Shown: positions 46,217-54,216 of the stretch, in pieces | Position numbering within the stretch: the first letter of the stretch is position 1 | Layout of the letters: every line of letters starts with the position of its first letter | NCBI RefSeq assembly: GCF_000478275.1 | Contig: NZ_ASJB01000069.1 | Location: 124,001-188,000, forward strand | Direction of reading: 5' to 3' | DNA from: Amycolatopsis orientalis DSM 40040 = KCTC 9412 | GTDB taxonomy: Bacteria > Actinomycetota > Actinomycetes > Mycobacteriales > Pseudonocardiaceae | Length of the DNA stretch: 64,000 nt | Made by a program: the position numbers and the translations under genes | Notes under the pieces: model-generated | Database searches by the model: none | Told to the model about the DNA's origin: nothing | The model's input: the letters and a program-made list of their open reading frames with translations, nothing else

Positions 46217-47701
46217 GTGAAGACCATCGAGCATTGGATCAACGGCACCGCGACCACCGCGGGCTCGACCCGCACCGCTCCCGTGTACGACCCGGCGGCG
46301 GGACGCCCGCGGTCGGAGGTGCTGCTCGCGGAACCGTCCGATGTGGACACCGCGGTGGCGGCCGCGGGCAAGGCGTTCGAGACGTGGGACGATTCGTCGT
46401 TGTCCCAGCGGACGAAGGTGATGTTCGCCTTCCGCGAGCTGCTGGTGCGGCACGAGGACGAACTCGCCGGGATCATCTCCTCCGAGCACGGCAAGGTGCT
46501 CGACGACGCGCGCGGCGAGATCGTCCGCGGCCGGGAGATCGTCGAATACGCCTGCGGGATCGCCGACGCGCTGAAGGGCGGCTTCTCCGACCAGGTCTCG
46601 CGGGACGTCGACGTCCACAGTTTCCGGCAGCCGCTCGGTGTGGTCGCCGGGATCACGCCGTTCAACTTCCCGATCATGGTCCCGTTGTGGATGCACCCGA
46701 TCGCCATCGCGACCGGGAACACGTTCGTGCTCAAGCCCAGCGAACGGGTCCCGTCCGCCTCCCGGCTGGTCGCCGAGCTGTACGCGGAGGCGGGGCTTCC
46801 CGACGGCGTGTTCAACGTCGTCAACGGGGACAAGGTCGCGGTCGACGCCATCCTCGACCATCCCGGCATCGCCGCCGTGTCCTTCGTCGGCTCCACCCCG
46901 ATCGCCAAGTACGTCCACGAACGCGCGACGGCCACCGGCAAACGCGTGCAGGCCTTGGGCGGGGCCAAGAACCACGCCGTCGTCCTGCCCGACGCCGATC
47001 TCGAGTACGCCGCGAACCACCTCACGGCCGCCGCGTTCGGTTCCGCCGGACAGCGCTGCATGGCGATCTCGATCGGCGTCGCCGTCGGCTCGGCGGGCGA
47101 CGAACTGGTCGAGATCCTCAAGCGCAAGGCCACCGAGATCAAGGTCGGACCCGGTCACGAGGACGGGAACGACATGGGCCCGGTCGTCACCCAGGCCGCG
47201 CGGGAACGCGTGATCGGCTCGGTCGCCCTCGGCGCGGAGCAGGGCGCGACCGTGGTCGTCGACGGCCGGGAGCTGCGGGTCGACGGACATCCGGAGGGGT
47301 TCTTCGTCGGACCGTCCCTTTTGGACCACGTCACGCCGGAGATGTCCGCCTACCGCGAGGAGATCTTCGGGCCGGTACTCGGGATCGTGCGCGTGTCCAC
47401 TGTGGACGAGGCCATCGCCCTGATCAACGCGAACCCTTACGGCAACGGGACGGCCATCTTCACCGGTGGCGGCGAGGCGGCGCGGAGGTTCCAGCGCGAG
47501 GTGAAGGTGGGGATGATCGGGGTGAACGTGCCCATCCCGGTGCCGATGTCCTACTACTCCTTCGGCGGCTGGAAGGACTCACTCATCGGGGACAGCCCGA
47601 TCCACGGCCCGGAAGGCGTCCGGTTCTACACACGGGCGAAGGTCGTGACCACGCGGTGGCCGCACAGCGCCGCCGGCTTCAACTTCCCGACGTCGAGCTG
47701 A
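46217..47701 (+). CDS. mmsA/iolA: CoA-acylating methylmalonate-semialdehyde dehydrogenase
   Basis: 494 aa from the GTG at 46217 with GAAAGG 7 nt upstream. Aldehyde dehydrogenase fold with the MmsA traits IEHWINGT at the N-terminus, GVVAGITPFNFPIMVPLWM, catalytic Cys in SAGQRCMAIS, and SYYSFGGWKDSLIGD near the end, which distinguishes the CoA-dependent MMSDH clade. It converts malonate or methylmalonate semialdehyde to acetyl-CoA or propionyl-CoA in inositol or valine degradation. With the aldolase gene upstream it represents the lower end of inositol breakdown. Confidence 0.93.
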   Translation: MKTIEHWINGTATTAGSTRTAPVYDPAAGRPRSEVLLAEPSDVDTAVAAAGKAFETWDDSSLSQRTKVMFAFRELLVRHEDELAGIISSEHGKVLDDARGEIVRGREIVEYACGIADALKGGFSDQVSRDVDVHSFRQPLGVVAGITPFNFPIMVPLWMHPIAIATGNTFVLKPSERVPSASRLVAELYAEAGLPDGVFNVVNGDKVAVDAILDHPGIAAVSFVGSTPIAKYVHERATATGKRVQALGGAKNHAVVLPDADLEYAANHLTAAAFGSAGQRCMAISIGVAVGSAGDELVEILKRKATEIKVGPGHEDGNDMGPVVTQAARERVIGSVALGAEQGATVVVDGRELRVDGHPEGFFVGPSLLDHVTPEMSAYREEIFGPVLGIVRVSTVDEAIALINANPYGNGTAIFTGGGEAARRFQREVKVGMIGVNVPIPVPMSYYSFGGWKDSLIGDSPIHGPEGVRFYTRAKVVTTRWPHSAAGFNFPTSS

Positions 47702-47703
47702 CT

Positions 47704-47760
47704 CCCGCGTTTAGTCCTCTGGATGCGTTTCCCCCACGCATTCAGAGGACTGAACGCGGG
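47704..47760. terminator. 25-bp stem hairpin between mmsA and convergent permease
   Basis: Arms beginning CCCGCGTTTAGTCCTCTGG pair with two mismatches around TTCCCCC. It lies 2 bp after the mmsA stop and 6 bp before the convergent permease stop, the layout of a bidirectional terminator. Confidence 0.85.
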
Positions 47761-47766
47761 TCACGA

Positions 47767-49164
47767 TCAGCGCATTTGGCGCTGCATTCGCCGCTGCCGG
47801 TTCCCGACGAAACGCCAGCCGACCGCCAGGACGACGACGAGTACGGGAATGGAGTAGAACGCGATCTTTTCGGCGCCGTCGGAGAAGCCCATCAGGACGA
47901 CGACCAGCGCGAGGAAGCCCAGCGTCGCCCAGCCGCTGTAGGGCGCCCACGGCATCCGGTAGGACGGCCGTTCCAGCTCCCCGCGCAGCGCCGCCTGACG
48001 CAGCCGCATCTGGCAGAAGATCAGCGTCGCCCAGGTCGTGATCACGCCGAGCGAGGCGATCGCGATCGCGATGTCGAAAGCGTCCTTCGGCACCAGGTAG
48101 TTGAGCACCACGCCGAGCACGTAGGCGGCCGAGGTGAACAGGATGCCGCCGTAGGGCACGTGACGGCTGCTCATCCGGCCGACGAACCCAGGCGCCTCGC
48201 CCTTGTCCGCGAGCGCGCGCAGGATGCGGCCGGTCGAATAGAGCCCGGAGTTGCAGCTCGACAGCGCGGCGGTGAGCACGACGGCGTTCATCACGTCGCC
48301 GATGCCCGGGATCCCGAGGCGGCTGAACACGGTGACGAACGGGCTTTCGCCGCCGTTGTAGAACGGCCACGGCAGGAGCATCGCCAGCAGCAGCACGGAT
48401 CCCACGTAGAACACGCCGATCCGCCAGACGACCCCGTTGATGGCCTTCGGCAGCACCTTGCGGGCGTCCTTGGTCTCGCCGGCGGCGATACCGACGACCT
48501 CGATCGCGGAATACGCGAAGATGACCGCCTGCAGCGTCATCAGCGCGATGCCGATACCGGCCGGGAAGAATCCATTGTGGGCGGTCAGGTTGTGCACTCC
48601 CGCCGTGGTGCCGCCGATGTCGGCGCCGGTGAGCACCAGCCCGGCCGCGGTGACCAGGAAGACCACGATGGCCAGCACCTTGACCACCGAGAACCAGAAT
48701 TCCAGTTCGCCGAACAGTTTCACCGAAAGCAGGTTCACCACGATCAGCACACCGAGCGCGACCAGCGCGGTGATCCACTGCGGCACGTCGGGCAGCCATT
48801 TGTGCACGTAGATGGCCACCGCGGTGATCTCCGCGATCCCGGTCATCGCCCAGTTCACCCAGTACATCCAGCCGGAGGCGAAGCCCGCCCACGGCCCGAT
48901 GAACTTGCGGGCATAGGTGACGAAGCTGCCGGAAGTCGGCTCGTGCAGCACGAGTTCGCCGAGTGCGCGCATCACGAAGTAGGCGGCGATGCCGCAGAGC
49001 GCGTACGACAGGACCAGTGACGGTCCGACCTGGTGGAGTTTGCCACCCGCACCGAGGAAAAGCCCGACGCCGATCGCGCCGCCGATGGCGATCATCTGCA
49101 CTTGGCGGTTGCCCAGCGCTTTTGAGTAGCTTTCACCTTTTTCGGTGAGCAGCGAGGAATCCAT
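47767..49164 (-). CDS. Amino acid permease (AnsP/GABA-permease family)
   Basis: 465 aa, 12 membrane helices. AAT-family signatures include the start GNRQVQMIAIGGAIGVGLFL and MRALGELVLHEPTSGSFVTYA; the helix-6 area reads AYSAIEVVGIAAGETKDARK. L-asparagine, GABA and aromatic amino acid permeases share this form. The glutaminase gene is divergent from it with 170 bp between starts, so an amide amino acid (Asn/Gln) is an attractive but unproven substrate. Confidence 0.9.
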   Translation of the reverse strand: MDSSLLTEKGESYSKALGNRQVQMIAIGGAIGVGLFLGAGGKLHQVGPSLVLSYALCGIAAYFVMRALGELVLHEPTSGSFVTYARKFIGPWAGFASGWMYWVNWAMTGIAEITAVAIYVHKWLPDVPQWITALVALGVLIVVNLLSVKLFGELEFWFSVVKVLAIVVFLVTAAGLVLTGADIGGTTAGVHNLTAHNGFFPAGIGIALMTLQAVIFAYSAIEVVGIAAGETKDARKVLPKAINGVVWRIGVFYVGSVLLLAMLLPWPFYNGGESPFVTVFSRLGIPGIGDVMNAVVLTAALSSCNSGLYSTGRILRALADKGEAPGFVGRMSSRHVPYGGILFTSAAYVLGVVLNYLVPKDAFDIAIAIASLGVITTWATLIFCQMRLRQAALRGELERPSYRMPWAPYSGWATLGFLALVVVLMGFSDGAEKIAFYSIPVLVVVLAVGWRFVGNRQRRMQRQMR

Positions 49165-49322
49165 GGTTGCCAGACGCTAGAGCGTGTGCGGCAGGTCACC
49201 AACACTGCTAAGGAAGACTTAAGGTGTGCCGGACGTCACTCCGGTGGTTTTCCTGGTATTTCCCTTTTCGATTTGACAAGTTCACTCGCGAACCCCGATC
49301 GTCGCGCGCGAAGGCGGCCTCT

Positions 49323-49334
49323 TACGCTACGGCC
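49323..49334 (+). promoter_or_regulatory. Leaderless-type -10 box directly before glutaminase gene
   Basis: TACGCT at 49323-49328 is a good actinobacterial -10 element and ends 6 bp before the GTG at 49335. No ribosome binding site is present. Transcription would begin at or within a base or two of the start codon, giving a leaderless mRNA. Confidence 0.5.
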
Positions 49335-50240
49335 GTGGACCTCGCAGCGCTGCTGGACCGGATCGCCGACGACGTCGCCCCGGAGATCGGCCGCGGCTCC
49401 GTCGCGGACTACATCCCCGCACTGGCCAGGGTCGAACCGCGGCGGTTCGGGATGGCGGTGGCCGAAGTGGACGGTCGGCTGCACGGGGTCGGCGACTGGC
49501 GGACGCCGTTCTCCATCCAGAGCATGTCGAAGGTCTTCACCCTCGCGCTCGCGCTTTCCCACGGCGACGGGGTCTGGACGCGGGTGGGCCGCGAACCGTC
49601 GGGCAACCCGTTCAACTCGCTGGTACAGCTGGAAAACGAGGACGGGATCCCCCGCAATCCGTTCATCAACGCCGGCGCCCTCGTGGTGACCGACGAACTC
49701 GCGCACCACGGCGACGCGGCGGAAACCCTGCTTCGGTTCCTGCGTGAGGAAAGCGGGAACGCGGACATCGGGATCGACGCCGAGGTCGCCGCGTCCGAGG
49801 CCGGGCACGCCGACCGCAACCGCGCGCTCGCGTACTTCATGGCGTCCTACCGGAACATGCGCCGTCCGGTGCCCGACGTCCTCGACCAGTACGTGCGCCA
49901 ATGCTCGATCGCGATGAACTGCGCGGACGTCGCGCGCTCGGCGGTGTTCCTCGCCCGGCACGGCGTCCGCAACGACGGCAGCCGGCTGCTCGGGCTCAGC
50001 GCGGCCAAGCGGGTCAACGCGGTGATGCTGACCTGCGGCACCTACGACGCGGCGGGCGAATTCGCCTACCGGGTCGGACTTCCCGGCAAGAGCGGCGTCG
50101 GCGGCGGCATCGTCGCGATCGTCCCCGGCCGGTGCGCGGTCTGCGTCTGGAGCCCCGGCCTGGACGCCCGGGGCAACTCCGTGGCGGGCGTCGCGGCGCT
50201 GGACCGGTTCACCACCCTCACCGGCTGGTCGATCTTCTGA
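49335..50240 (+). CDS. glsA: Glutaminase A
   Basis: 301 aa from GTG. Serine-dependent beta-lactamase-like fold: the catalytic SxxK is SMSK in PFSIQSMSKVF, further family motifs are NPFINAGALVV, NRALAYFMAS, CSIAMNCADVAR and the terminal GVGGGIVAIVPG. The length matches GlsA (about 305 aa). It hydrolyses glutamine to glutamate and ammonia. There is no STAS extension. It is divergent from the amino acid permease. Confidence 0.95.
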   Translation: MDLAALLDRIADDVAPEIGRGSVADYIPALARVEPRRFGMAVAEVDGRLHGVGDWRTPFSIQSMSKVFTLALALSHGDGVWTRVGREPSGNPFNSLVQLENEDGIPRNPFINAGALVVTDELAHHGDAAETLLRFLREESGNADIGIDAEVAASEAGHADRNRALAYFMASYRNMRRPVPDVLDQYVRQCSIAMNCADVARSAVFLARHGVRNDGSRLLGLSAAKRVNAVMLTCGTYDAAGEFAYRVGLPGKSGVGGGIVAIVPGRCAVCVWSPGLDARGNSVAGVAALDRFTTLTGWSIF

Positions 50241-50283
50241 CCAGCGCGGTTTCGAAGTCCGGTGGACCGGGAAGCCACCCCGT

Positions 50284-50775
50284 GTGCAGACGTTCCTCCC
50301 GCTCGCCGACTTCCGGGCCTCGGCCGCCGCACTCGATCAGCGACGGCTCGGCAAGCAGCGCGTGGAGACCATCCAGGTCCTGCGCGCGCTGACGGTGCCC
50401 GGCTACGGCTGGCGCCACCATCCGGCGGCGGCGATGTGGGCCGGCTACGAGGAGGCGCTCGTCCGGTACGGATTCGACGTCTGCGAGGTCTGGTGCGCGA
50501 CGGGCAGGCAAGACACGTGCCGGGAAACACTGCGGCTCGACCTGCTTGACGCCACCGGGCTGGACCGGGTCCGCACCCAGGCCGAACTGGCGGAAGACGG
50601 CGGCCTCCCGCCTTGGCTCGGTGACCCCGAATTCCACCTCAGCCACCAGTCCGCCCTCGTCCGCAAACTGCCGGAGCACTACCGCCCGCGGTTTCCGGAC
50701 GTGCCCGACGACCTGCCCTATCTCTGGCCGGAGTCGGACCGTCCACGACGGATTCCCGTCCGGAAAGGATCCTGA
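50284..50775 (+). CDS. MSMEG_6728-type / pyrimidine-dimer-glycosylase-like (Pyr_excise) protein
   Basis: 163 aa from GTG. The N-terminal half MQTFLPLADFRASAAALDQR then RLGKQRVETIQVLRAL and WRHHPAAAMWAGYEEALVRY matches the conserved actinobacterial family assigned to PF03013. The similarity to phage T4 endonuclease V is distant, so DNA repair activity is uncertain. The stop overlaps the next start by one base (TGATG). Confidence 0.75.
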   Translation: MQTFLPLADFRASAAALDQRRLGKQRVETIQVLRALTVPGYGWRHHPAAAMWAGYEEALVRYGFDVCEVWCATGRQDTCRETLRLDLLDATGLDRVRTQAELAEDGGLPPWLGDPEFHLSHQSALVRKLPEHYRPRFPDVPDDLPYLWPESDRPRRIPVRKGS

Positions 50776-50981
50776 TGAAACGCTTCCACAAGGGAGACAA
50801 GGTCCGCTGGAACAGCCACGGCGGACACGCCGAAGGTGAGGTGCTCCAGGAGATCACCTCCGACACCGAAGCGGCCGGCCGTACCGTGCGGGCTTCGAAG
50901 GAAGAACCGCAATACCTCGTCCGCAGCGACAAGAGCGGTGGCAAAGCCGTCCACAAGCCCGAGGCACTCGAGAAGATGTGA
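50775..50981 (+). CDS. DUF2945 (HVA1/Tudor-like) small protein
   Basis: 68 aa with AAAGGA upstream of the ATG. It is a small SH3/Tudor-like basic protein: FHKGDKVRWNSHGGHAEGEV at the start and YLVRSDKSGGKAVHKPEAL at the end define the family. Function unknown. It is translationally coupled to the Pyr_excise-like gene. Confidence 0.85.
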   Translation: MKRFHKGDKVRWNSHGGHAEGEVLQEITSDTEAAGRTVRASKEEPQYLVRSDKSGGKAVHKPEALEKM

Positions 50982-51031
50982 GCCACCCAAGTGTCCTGGC
51001 TCTAGGCTGATCGGCGACGAAAGGGGACACT

Positions 51032-51463
51032 GTGCGGCAGAACGTGCACTTCATGACCTTCGCGACCGCCGACCTGGACGCCGCGCGTCGCTTCTACGCG
51101 GACGCGCTGGGCTGGCACCCGCTGGCCGACGTACCGGGCGAGATCATCTTCTTCCAGGTGGCGCCGGGTGTGGTGCTGGGCCTGTTCGACGCGGCGAGTT
51201 TCAACCGCGATCTCGCCGACGGTTCCGACCACACCACGGTCTCCGGTGTGACGGTCTCGCACAACGTCGACAGCCCCGAAGAGGTCCGGTCGATTGTGGA
51301 CGCCATGACCGCCGCCGGCGGAACCATCCTGAAGGAGCCGCAGCCCGGCGAATTCGGCGGCATCTTCCATGCCCATGTCCGCGATCCGAACGGCATCGTC
51401 TGGGAGATCGCCCACAACCCCACCTGGCACATCTCCGAAGACGGCACGGTTTCGCTCGGCTGA
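51032..51463 (+). CDS. VOC-family (glyoxalase-like) protein
   Basis: 143 aa. It has two beta-alpha-beta-beta-beta modules: NVHFMTFATADLDAARRFYADALGW and the terminal HVRDPNGIVWEIAHNP (quoted from longer strings). The metal ligands expected are His near residue 6 and Glu near 127. Possible roles are lyase, dioxygenase or antibiotic-binding; none can be chosen. It is probably transcribed alone or with the next gene, 20 bp on. Confidence 0.88.
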   Translation: MRQNVHFMTFATADLDAARRFYADALGWHPLADVPGEIIFFQVAPGVVLGLFDAASFNRDLADGSDHTTVSGVTVSHNVDSPEEVRSIVDAMTAAGGTILKEPQPGEFGGIFHAHVRDPNGIVWEIAHNPTWHISEDGTVSLG

Positions 51464-51483
51464 CGACAGGGAATCACCCGATC

Positions 51484-51900
51484 ATGGCCGGATCACCCAC
51501 AGAACCTGACGACCAGACGATCGACGCCGTCGGAAAGCTGGTCTTCGCCCTCGAAACGGTCGAGCAGGCGCGCGGCCACCTGTACGCGTTCCATCACCTC
51601 ACCGGAACCGCCGACTTCGCACTCGGCGAGGCCGTCGAAGGGCTCAGGAAGGCCGGGCATCCGGACTGGGCGGACCGGATCCAGGCGGAGCTGATCGGGC
51701 TCAACGTGCTGGCGGATCGATGGACCTTCCAGGTGGTCGAGGAGTACGACGACGGCTACTACTCGACCTTCCGCGGAATGGCCCGGGACGTCGCCGAAGA
51801 CCTGACGGGTGGGCGGCTGCATCTGCATGAAGAGCAGCTCAAGCGGCGACGCCGCACCGAAGGGCGGCCGGGGCACGAAATGGGGCGGCCCAGCACCTGA
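51484..51900 (+). CDS. Conserved hypothetical protein (helical, actinobacterial)
   Basis: 138 aa from the ATG at 51484. It is mostly helical (LVFALETVEQARGHLYAFHH; FRGMARDVAEDLTGGRLHLH) with a basic C-terminus (EEQLKRRRRTEGRPG). Codon use fits a real gene. No family function recognised. It ends 17 bp before a 44-nt palindrome. Confidence 0.7.
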   Translation: MAGSPTEPDDQTIDAVGKLVFALETVEQARGHLYAFHHLTGTADFALGEAVEGLRKAGHPDWADRIQAELIGLNVLADRWTFQVVEEYDDGYYSTFRGMARDVAEDLTGGRLHLHEEQLKRRRRTEGRPGHEMGRPST

Positions 51901-51917
51901 GCAGTGGGGCACGCGGG

Positions 51918-51961
51918 TCGTGAGTGGCAAGTGTCGTTCTAACCGTCATTACCACTCACGA
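51918..51961. repeat. 44-nt palindromic repeat, copy 3 (hybrid arms)
   Basis: The left arm (TCGTGAGTGGCAAGTGTCG) matches the type at 55875 while the right arm matches the type at 16422, and the loop is TCTA instead of TAGA. Only the outer ~10 bp pair well. The convergent LysR gene uses the repeat's TCGTGA end as its stop. Confidence 0.85.
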
Positions 51962-52825
51962 GGGGGCGGCACTCACGACCACGGCGGTCTTCGCGAACGA
52001 GCGGATCAGCGGGCTGTCCTGGCCGGTCACCCACGCGACGACGAGCGGGCTCGGCGGCATGTCCGCCAGCGGCACCCAGACGAGTCCGGCGGGCAGGGCG
52101 TGCCCGCGCGGCGCGATGCCGGTCGCGCCGTTCCACAGGACGGCCTGCTGGCATTCGGCGACCGTGCGCACCACCGGGCCCGCGGGCCGCTCCCCGACGG
52201 GCACCGTCCCGTGCCAGTATTCGCGCCAGAGCGGGTCCGTTCCGTCCGGCAGCTGGAACCAGGGCCGATCGGCGACGTCGGCCAGCCGCAGTGACGTCCG
52301 GCCGGCGAGCGGGTCGCCGTGGCGCAGGACGATCCCGACCGGGTCGGAGCGCAGGACGCGGACGCTGAGGCCGGTTTCGTCGAACGGTGACCGGGTCAGC
52401 GCGACGTCGGCCAGACCGGCGCGCAGGCCGGTGGTGGGGTCGGTGAAATCCGCTTCACGGAACCGGATCGAGACCTCGGGATGACGACGGCGGAAGGCCT
52501 CGGCCAGCCGGTCGCCCGCCTCCCCCGCGCCGTCGGCCAGGATGCCGACGGTGAGCGTCGCGGGGCCCGCCGCCGCCCTCACCAGAGCGCGGGCGCGTTC
52601 GGCCTGGTCCAGCAGGGTACGGGCCTCGGCGTAGAGCGTGTTTCCGGCCGCGGTGGGTTCGACGCCGGCGGCCGAGCGGAGCAGCAGCACCACGCCCAGG
52701 TCTCGCTCCAGCTGCTGGATGGCCCGGCTCAGCGGCGGCTGGGTCATCCTCAGCCGCGCGGCCGCCCGGCCGAAGTGCCGCTCGTCGACCACGGCCACGA
52801 AGTAGCGCAGCAGGCGAAGGTCCAT
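51956..52825 (-). CDS. LysR-family transcriptional regulator
   Basis: 289 aa from the ATG at 52825. The HTH reads LRLLRYFVAVVDERHFGRAA then RLRMTQPPLSRAIQQLERDL, very close to the classical BenM/CatM/AlsR type. The effector domain spans about 90-289. It is divergent from the MBL-fold hydrolase (82 bp gap), its likely target. The TGA stop is formed by the palindromic repeat at 51918-51961. Confidence 0.9.
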   Translation of the reverse strand: MDLRLLRYFVAVVDERHFGRAAARLRMTQPPLSRAIQQLERDLGVVLLLRSAAGVEPTAAGNTLYAEARTLLDQAERARALVRAAAGPATLTVGILADGAGEAGDRLAEAFRRRHPEVSIRFREADFTDPTTGLRAGLADVALTRSPFDETGLSVRVLRSDPVGIVLRHGDPLAGRTSLRLADVADRPWFQLPDGTDPLWREYWHGTVPVGERPAGPVVRTVAECQQAVLWNGATGIAPRGHALPAGLVWVPLADMPPSPLVVAWVTGQDSPLIRSFAKTAVVVSAAPS

Positions 52826-52907
52826 CACCGGCGATGATACCCATCCGGTATCGGAGCGTCGAAATCGGACTTGGACGGCGGACGGGCACCGGCGGGAGAT
52901 TGGGATC

Positions 52908-53849
52908 ATGCCCTTCGAACCACTCACCCACGAGCCCGCCGTCGAACCCGGCCAGGCCGTCGAAATCGCCCGCGACGTCGTGGTGATCCCGAACCACGGT
53001 GTCGAACTCGTCCCCAATATCGGCGTCATCGGGGGTGGGCACTCGGTGCTGGTCGTCGACACCGGGCTCGGTCCACGCAACGCCGAGAAGGTGCTCGCCT
53101 TCGCCGCCGAGCAGGCCCGTGGCCGCCGTCTGTACCTGACCACGACGCATTTCCACCCCGAGCACGCGTTCGGCGCGCAGGTCTTCGCGGATCAGGCCAC
53201 TTACCTCGTCAACAGCGCGCAAGCGGCGGATCTGGTCCACAAAGGACCGGGCTATCTCGAAATGTTCCGCGGCCTCGGCGCCCCGGTCGCACGGAATCTG
53301 GAGGACGTCGTGCTGATCGCCCCTGACGTGGTCTTCGACGACGGGTACGAACTCGATCTCGGCGGACGGGTCGTGCGGCTCGGCGCCACCGGCCGCGCTC
53401 ACAGCCCCGGCGATCAGGTGGTGACCGTCCCCGACGCCGGTGTGCTGTTCACCGGGGATCTGGTCGAGGCGGGCCAGTTCGCGATCTTCCCGTGGTTCCC
53501 GCCGTACGACACCGACGTCTCGGGATCGCGGTGGATCGAGGTGCTGCGACGGCTGGACGCCGCCCGGCCGGACCTCGTTGTCCCTGGCCATGGCGACGTC
53601 TCCGGGCGCCGGATCCTGACCGACGTCCGCGAGTACCTCGAACTGCTGCGCGACGAGACCTGGCGCCGCCGCGACTCGGCTCTCCCCGAAGAGACGATCG
53701 CCGCGGAACTCGAAGCGCTGATGATCGAACGCCACCCCGAATGGGAAGGCCGCGACTGGATCGCGAAGGGCGTCGGCTGCTTCTGCGCGGACCACTCAGG
53801 CCATCAGGCAGCAGGCGCCGGTGAAACAGCCGAAAGCGCCTCCGCTTGA
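52908..53849 (+). CDS. MBL-fold metallo-hydrolase
   Basis: 313 aa from ATG with GGGAG upstream. Metallo-beta-lactamase fold: the metal motif is TTHFHPEHAFG (HxHxEH instead of the common HxHxDH), later ligands are in GRAHSPGDQ, FTGDLVEAG (bridging Asp) and VPGHGD. There is no signal peptide, so it is probably cytoplasmic. Substrate unknown. Its 3' end overlaps the 58-aa peptide gene on the other strand by 54 bp. Confidence 0.9.
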   Translation: MPFEPLTHEPAVEPGQAVEIARDVVVIPNHGVELVPNIGVIGGGHSVLVVDTGLGPRNAEKVLAFAAEQARGRRLYLTTTHFHPEHAFGAQVFADQATYLVNSAQAADLVHKGPGYLEMFRGLGAPVARNLEDVVLIAPDVVFDDGYELDLGGRVVRLGATGRAHSPGDQVVTVPDAGVLFTGDLVEAGQFAIFPWFPPYDTDVSGSRWIEVLRRLDAARPDLVVPGHGDVSGRRILTDVREYLELLRDETWRRRDSALPEETIAAELEALMIERHPEWEGRDWIAKGVGCFCADHSGHQAAGAGETAESASA

Positions 53850-53972
53850 CGTGTTCTTCCAGTTGTCGAAGTGATCGATCACGACCTCGACTTCGGCCTG
53901 GCCCGCCGCGGAGACGTCGATCCCGGAGTCGGCGAAGAAGTGGCGGATATCGTCGGAAACGGCGGTCTTCAT
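53796..53972 (-). CDS. 58-aa peptide with acidic leader and Cys/Ser/Thr/Gly-rich tail (RiPP-precursor-like)
   Basis: ATG at 53972 with a strong GAGGGAG site 7 nt upstream and a TGA at 53796. Residues 1-40 are acidic and helix-prone (MKTAVSDDIRHFFADSG at the start; AEVEVVIDHFDNWKN before the switch). The tail, residues 41-58, reads TSSGGAFGCFTGACCLMA, with three Cys, two Ser and two Thr. This leader/core layout is typical of ribosomally made, modified peptides such as lanthipeptides. No lanthipeptide synthetase, cyclase, radical SAM enzyme or dedicated transporter is seen nearby, so modification would have to come from elsewhere, or the peptide has another role. It overlaps the MBL gene's end. 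Confidence 0.65.
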   Translation of the reverse strand: MKTAVSDDIRHFFADSGIDVSAAGQAEVEVVIDHFDNWKNTSSGGAFGCFTGACCLMA

Positions 53973-54076
53973 TGGAAAACTCCCTCTGAACCTGCGGTGT
54001 TCGGTACTGAAATCGTGCAGGTTCGGACCCCATCGCCGACAGTGCGAAGCACCATGGGCGACGTGTGGCTTTCGAC

Positions 54077-54114
54077 TGCTCCACTTGCTTCAAGCGGGTC
54101 GTTCAAGTGGAGCA
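54077..54114. promoter_or_regulatory. 11-bp dyad in the peptide/gltX divergent promoter region
   Basis: TGCTCCACTTG (54077-54087) and CAAGTGGAGCA (54104-54114) are perfect inverted repeats spaced by 16 nt. They lie midway in the 244-bp gap between the divergent peptide and glutamyl-tRNA synthetase genes, where a shared regulator could bind. An RNA hairpin is the alternative. Confidence 0.5.
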
Positions 54115-54216
54115 CTCGTCAGCGGGACCACCCTCGCCGGCTCACCGGACCGGACGGTTAGGCTCCTCGGTGGCGAAAACCGCCATGCACCACGACGCCG
54201 GGAGATCTGAACCGCC

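Noticed and set aside
45997..49020. 1007-codon open frame across mmsA and the amino acid permease
   Set aside because: It crosses two well-supported genes and a terminator hairpin in the wrong frame.
54115..54216. T-box or other tRNA-sensing leader before gltX
   Set aside because: No T-box sequence, specifier hairpin or terminator/antiterminator pair is visible; only the dyad at 54077-54114 stands out.
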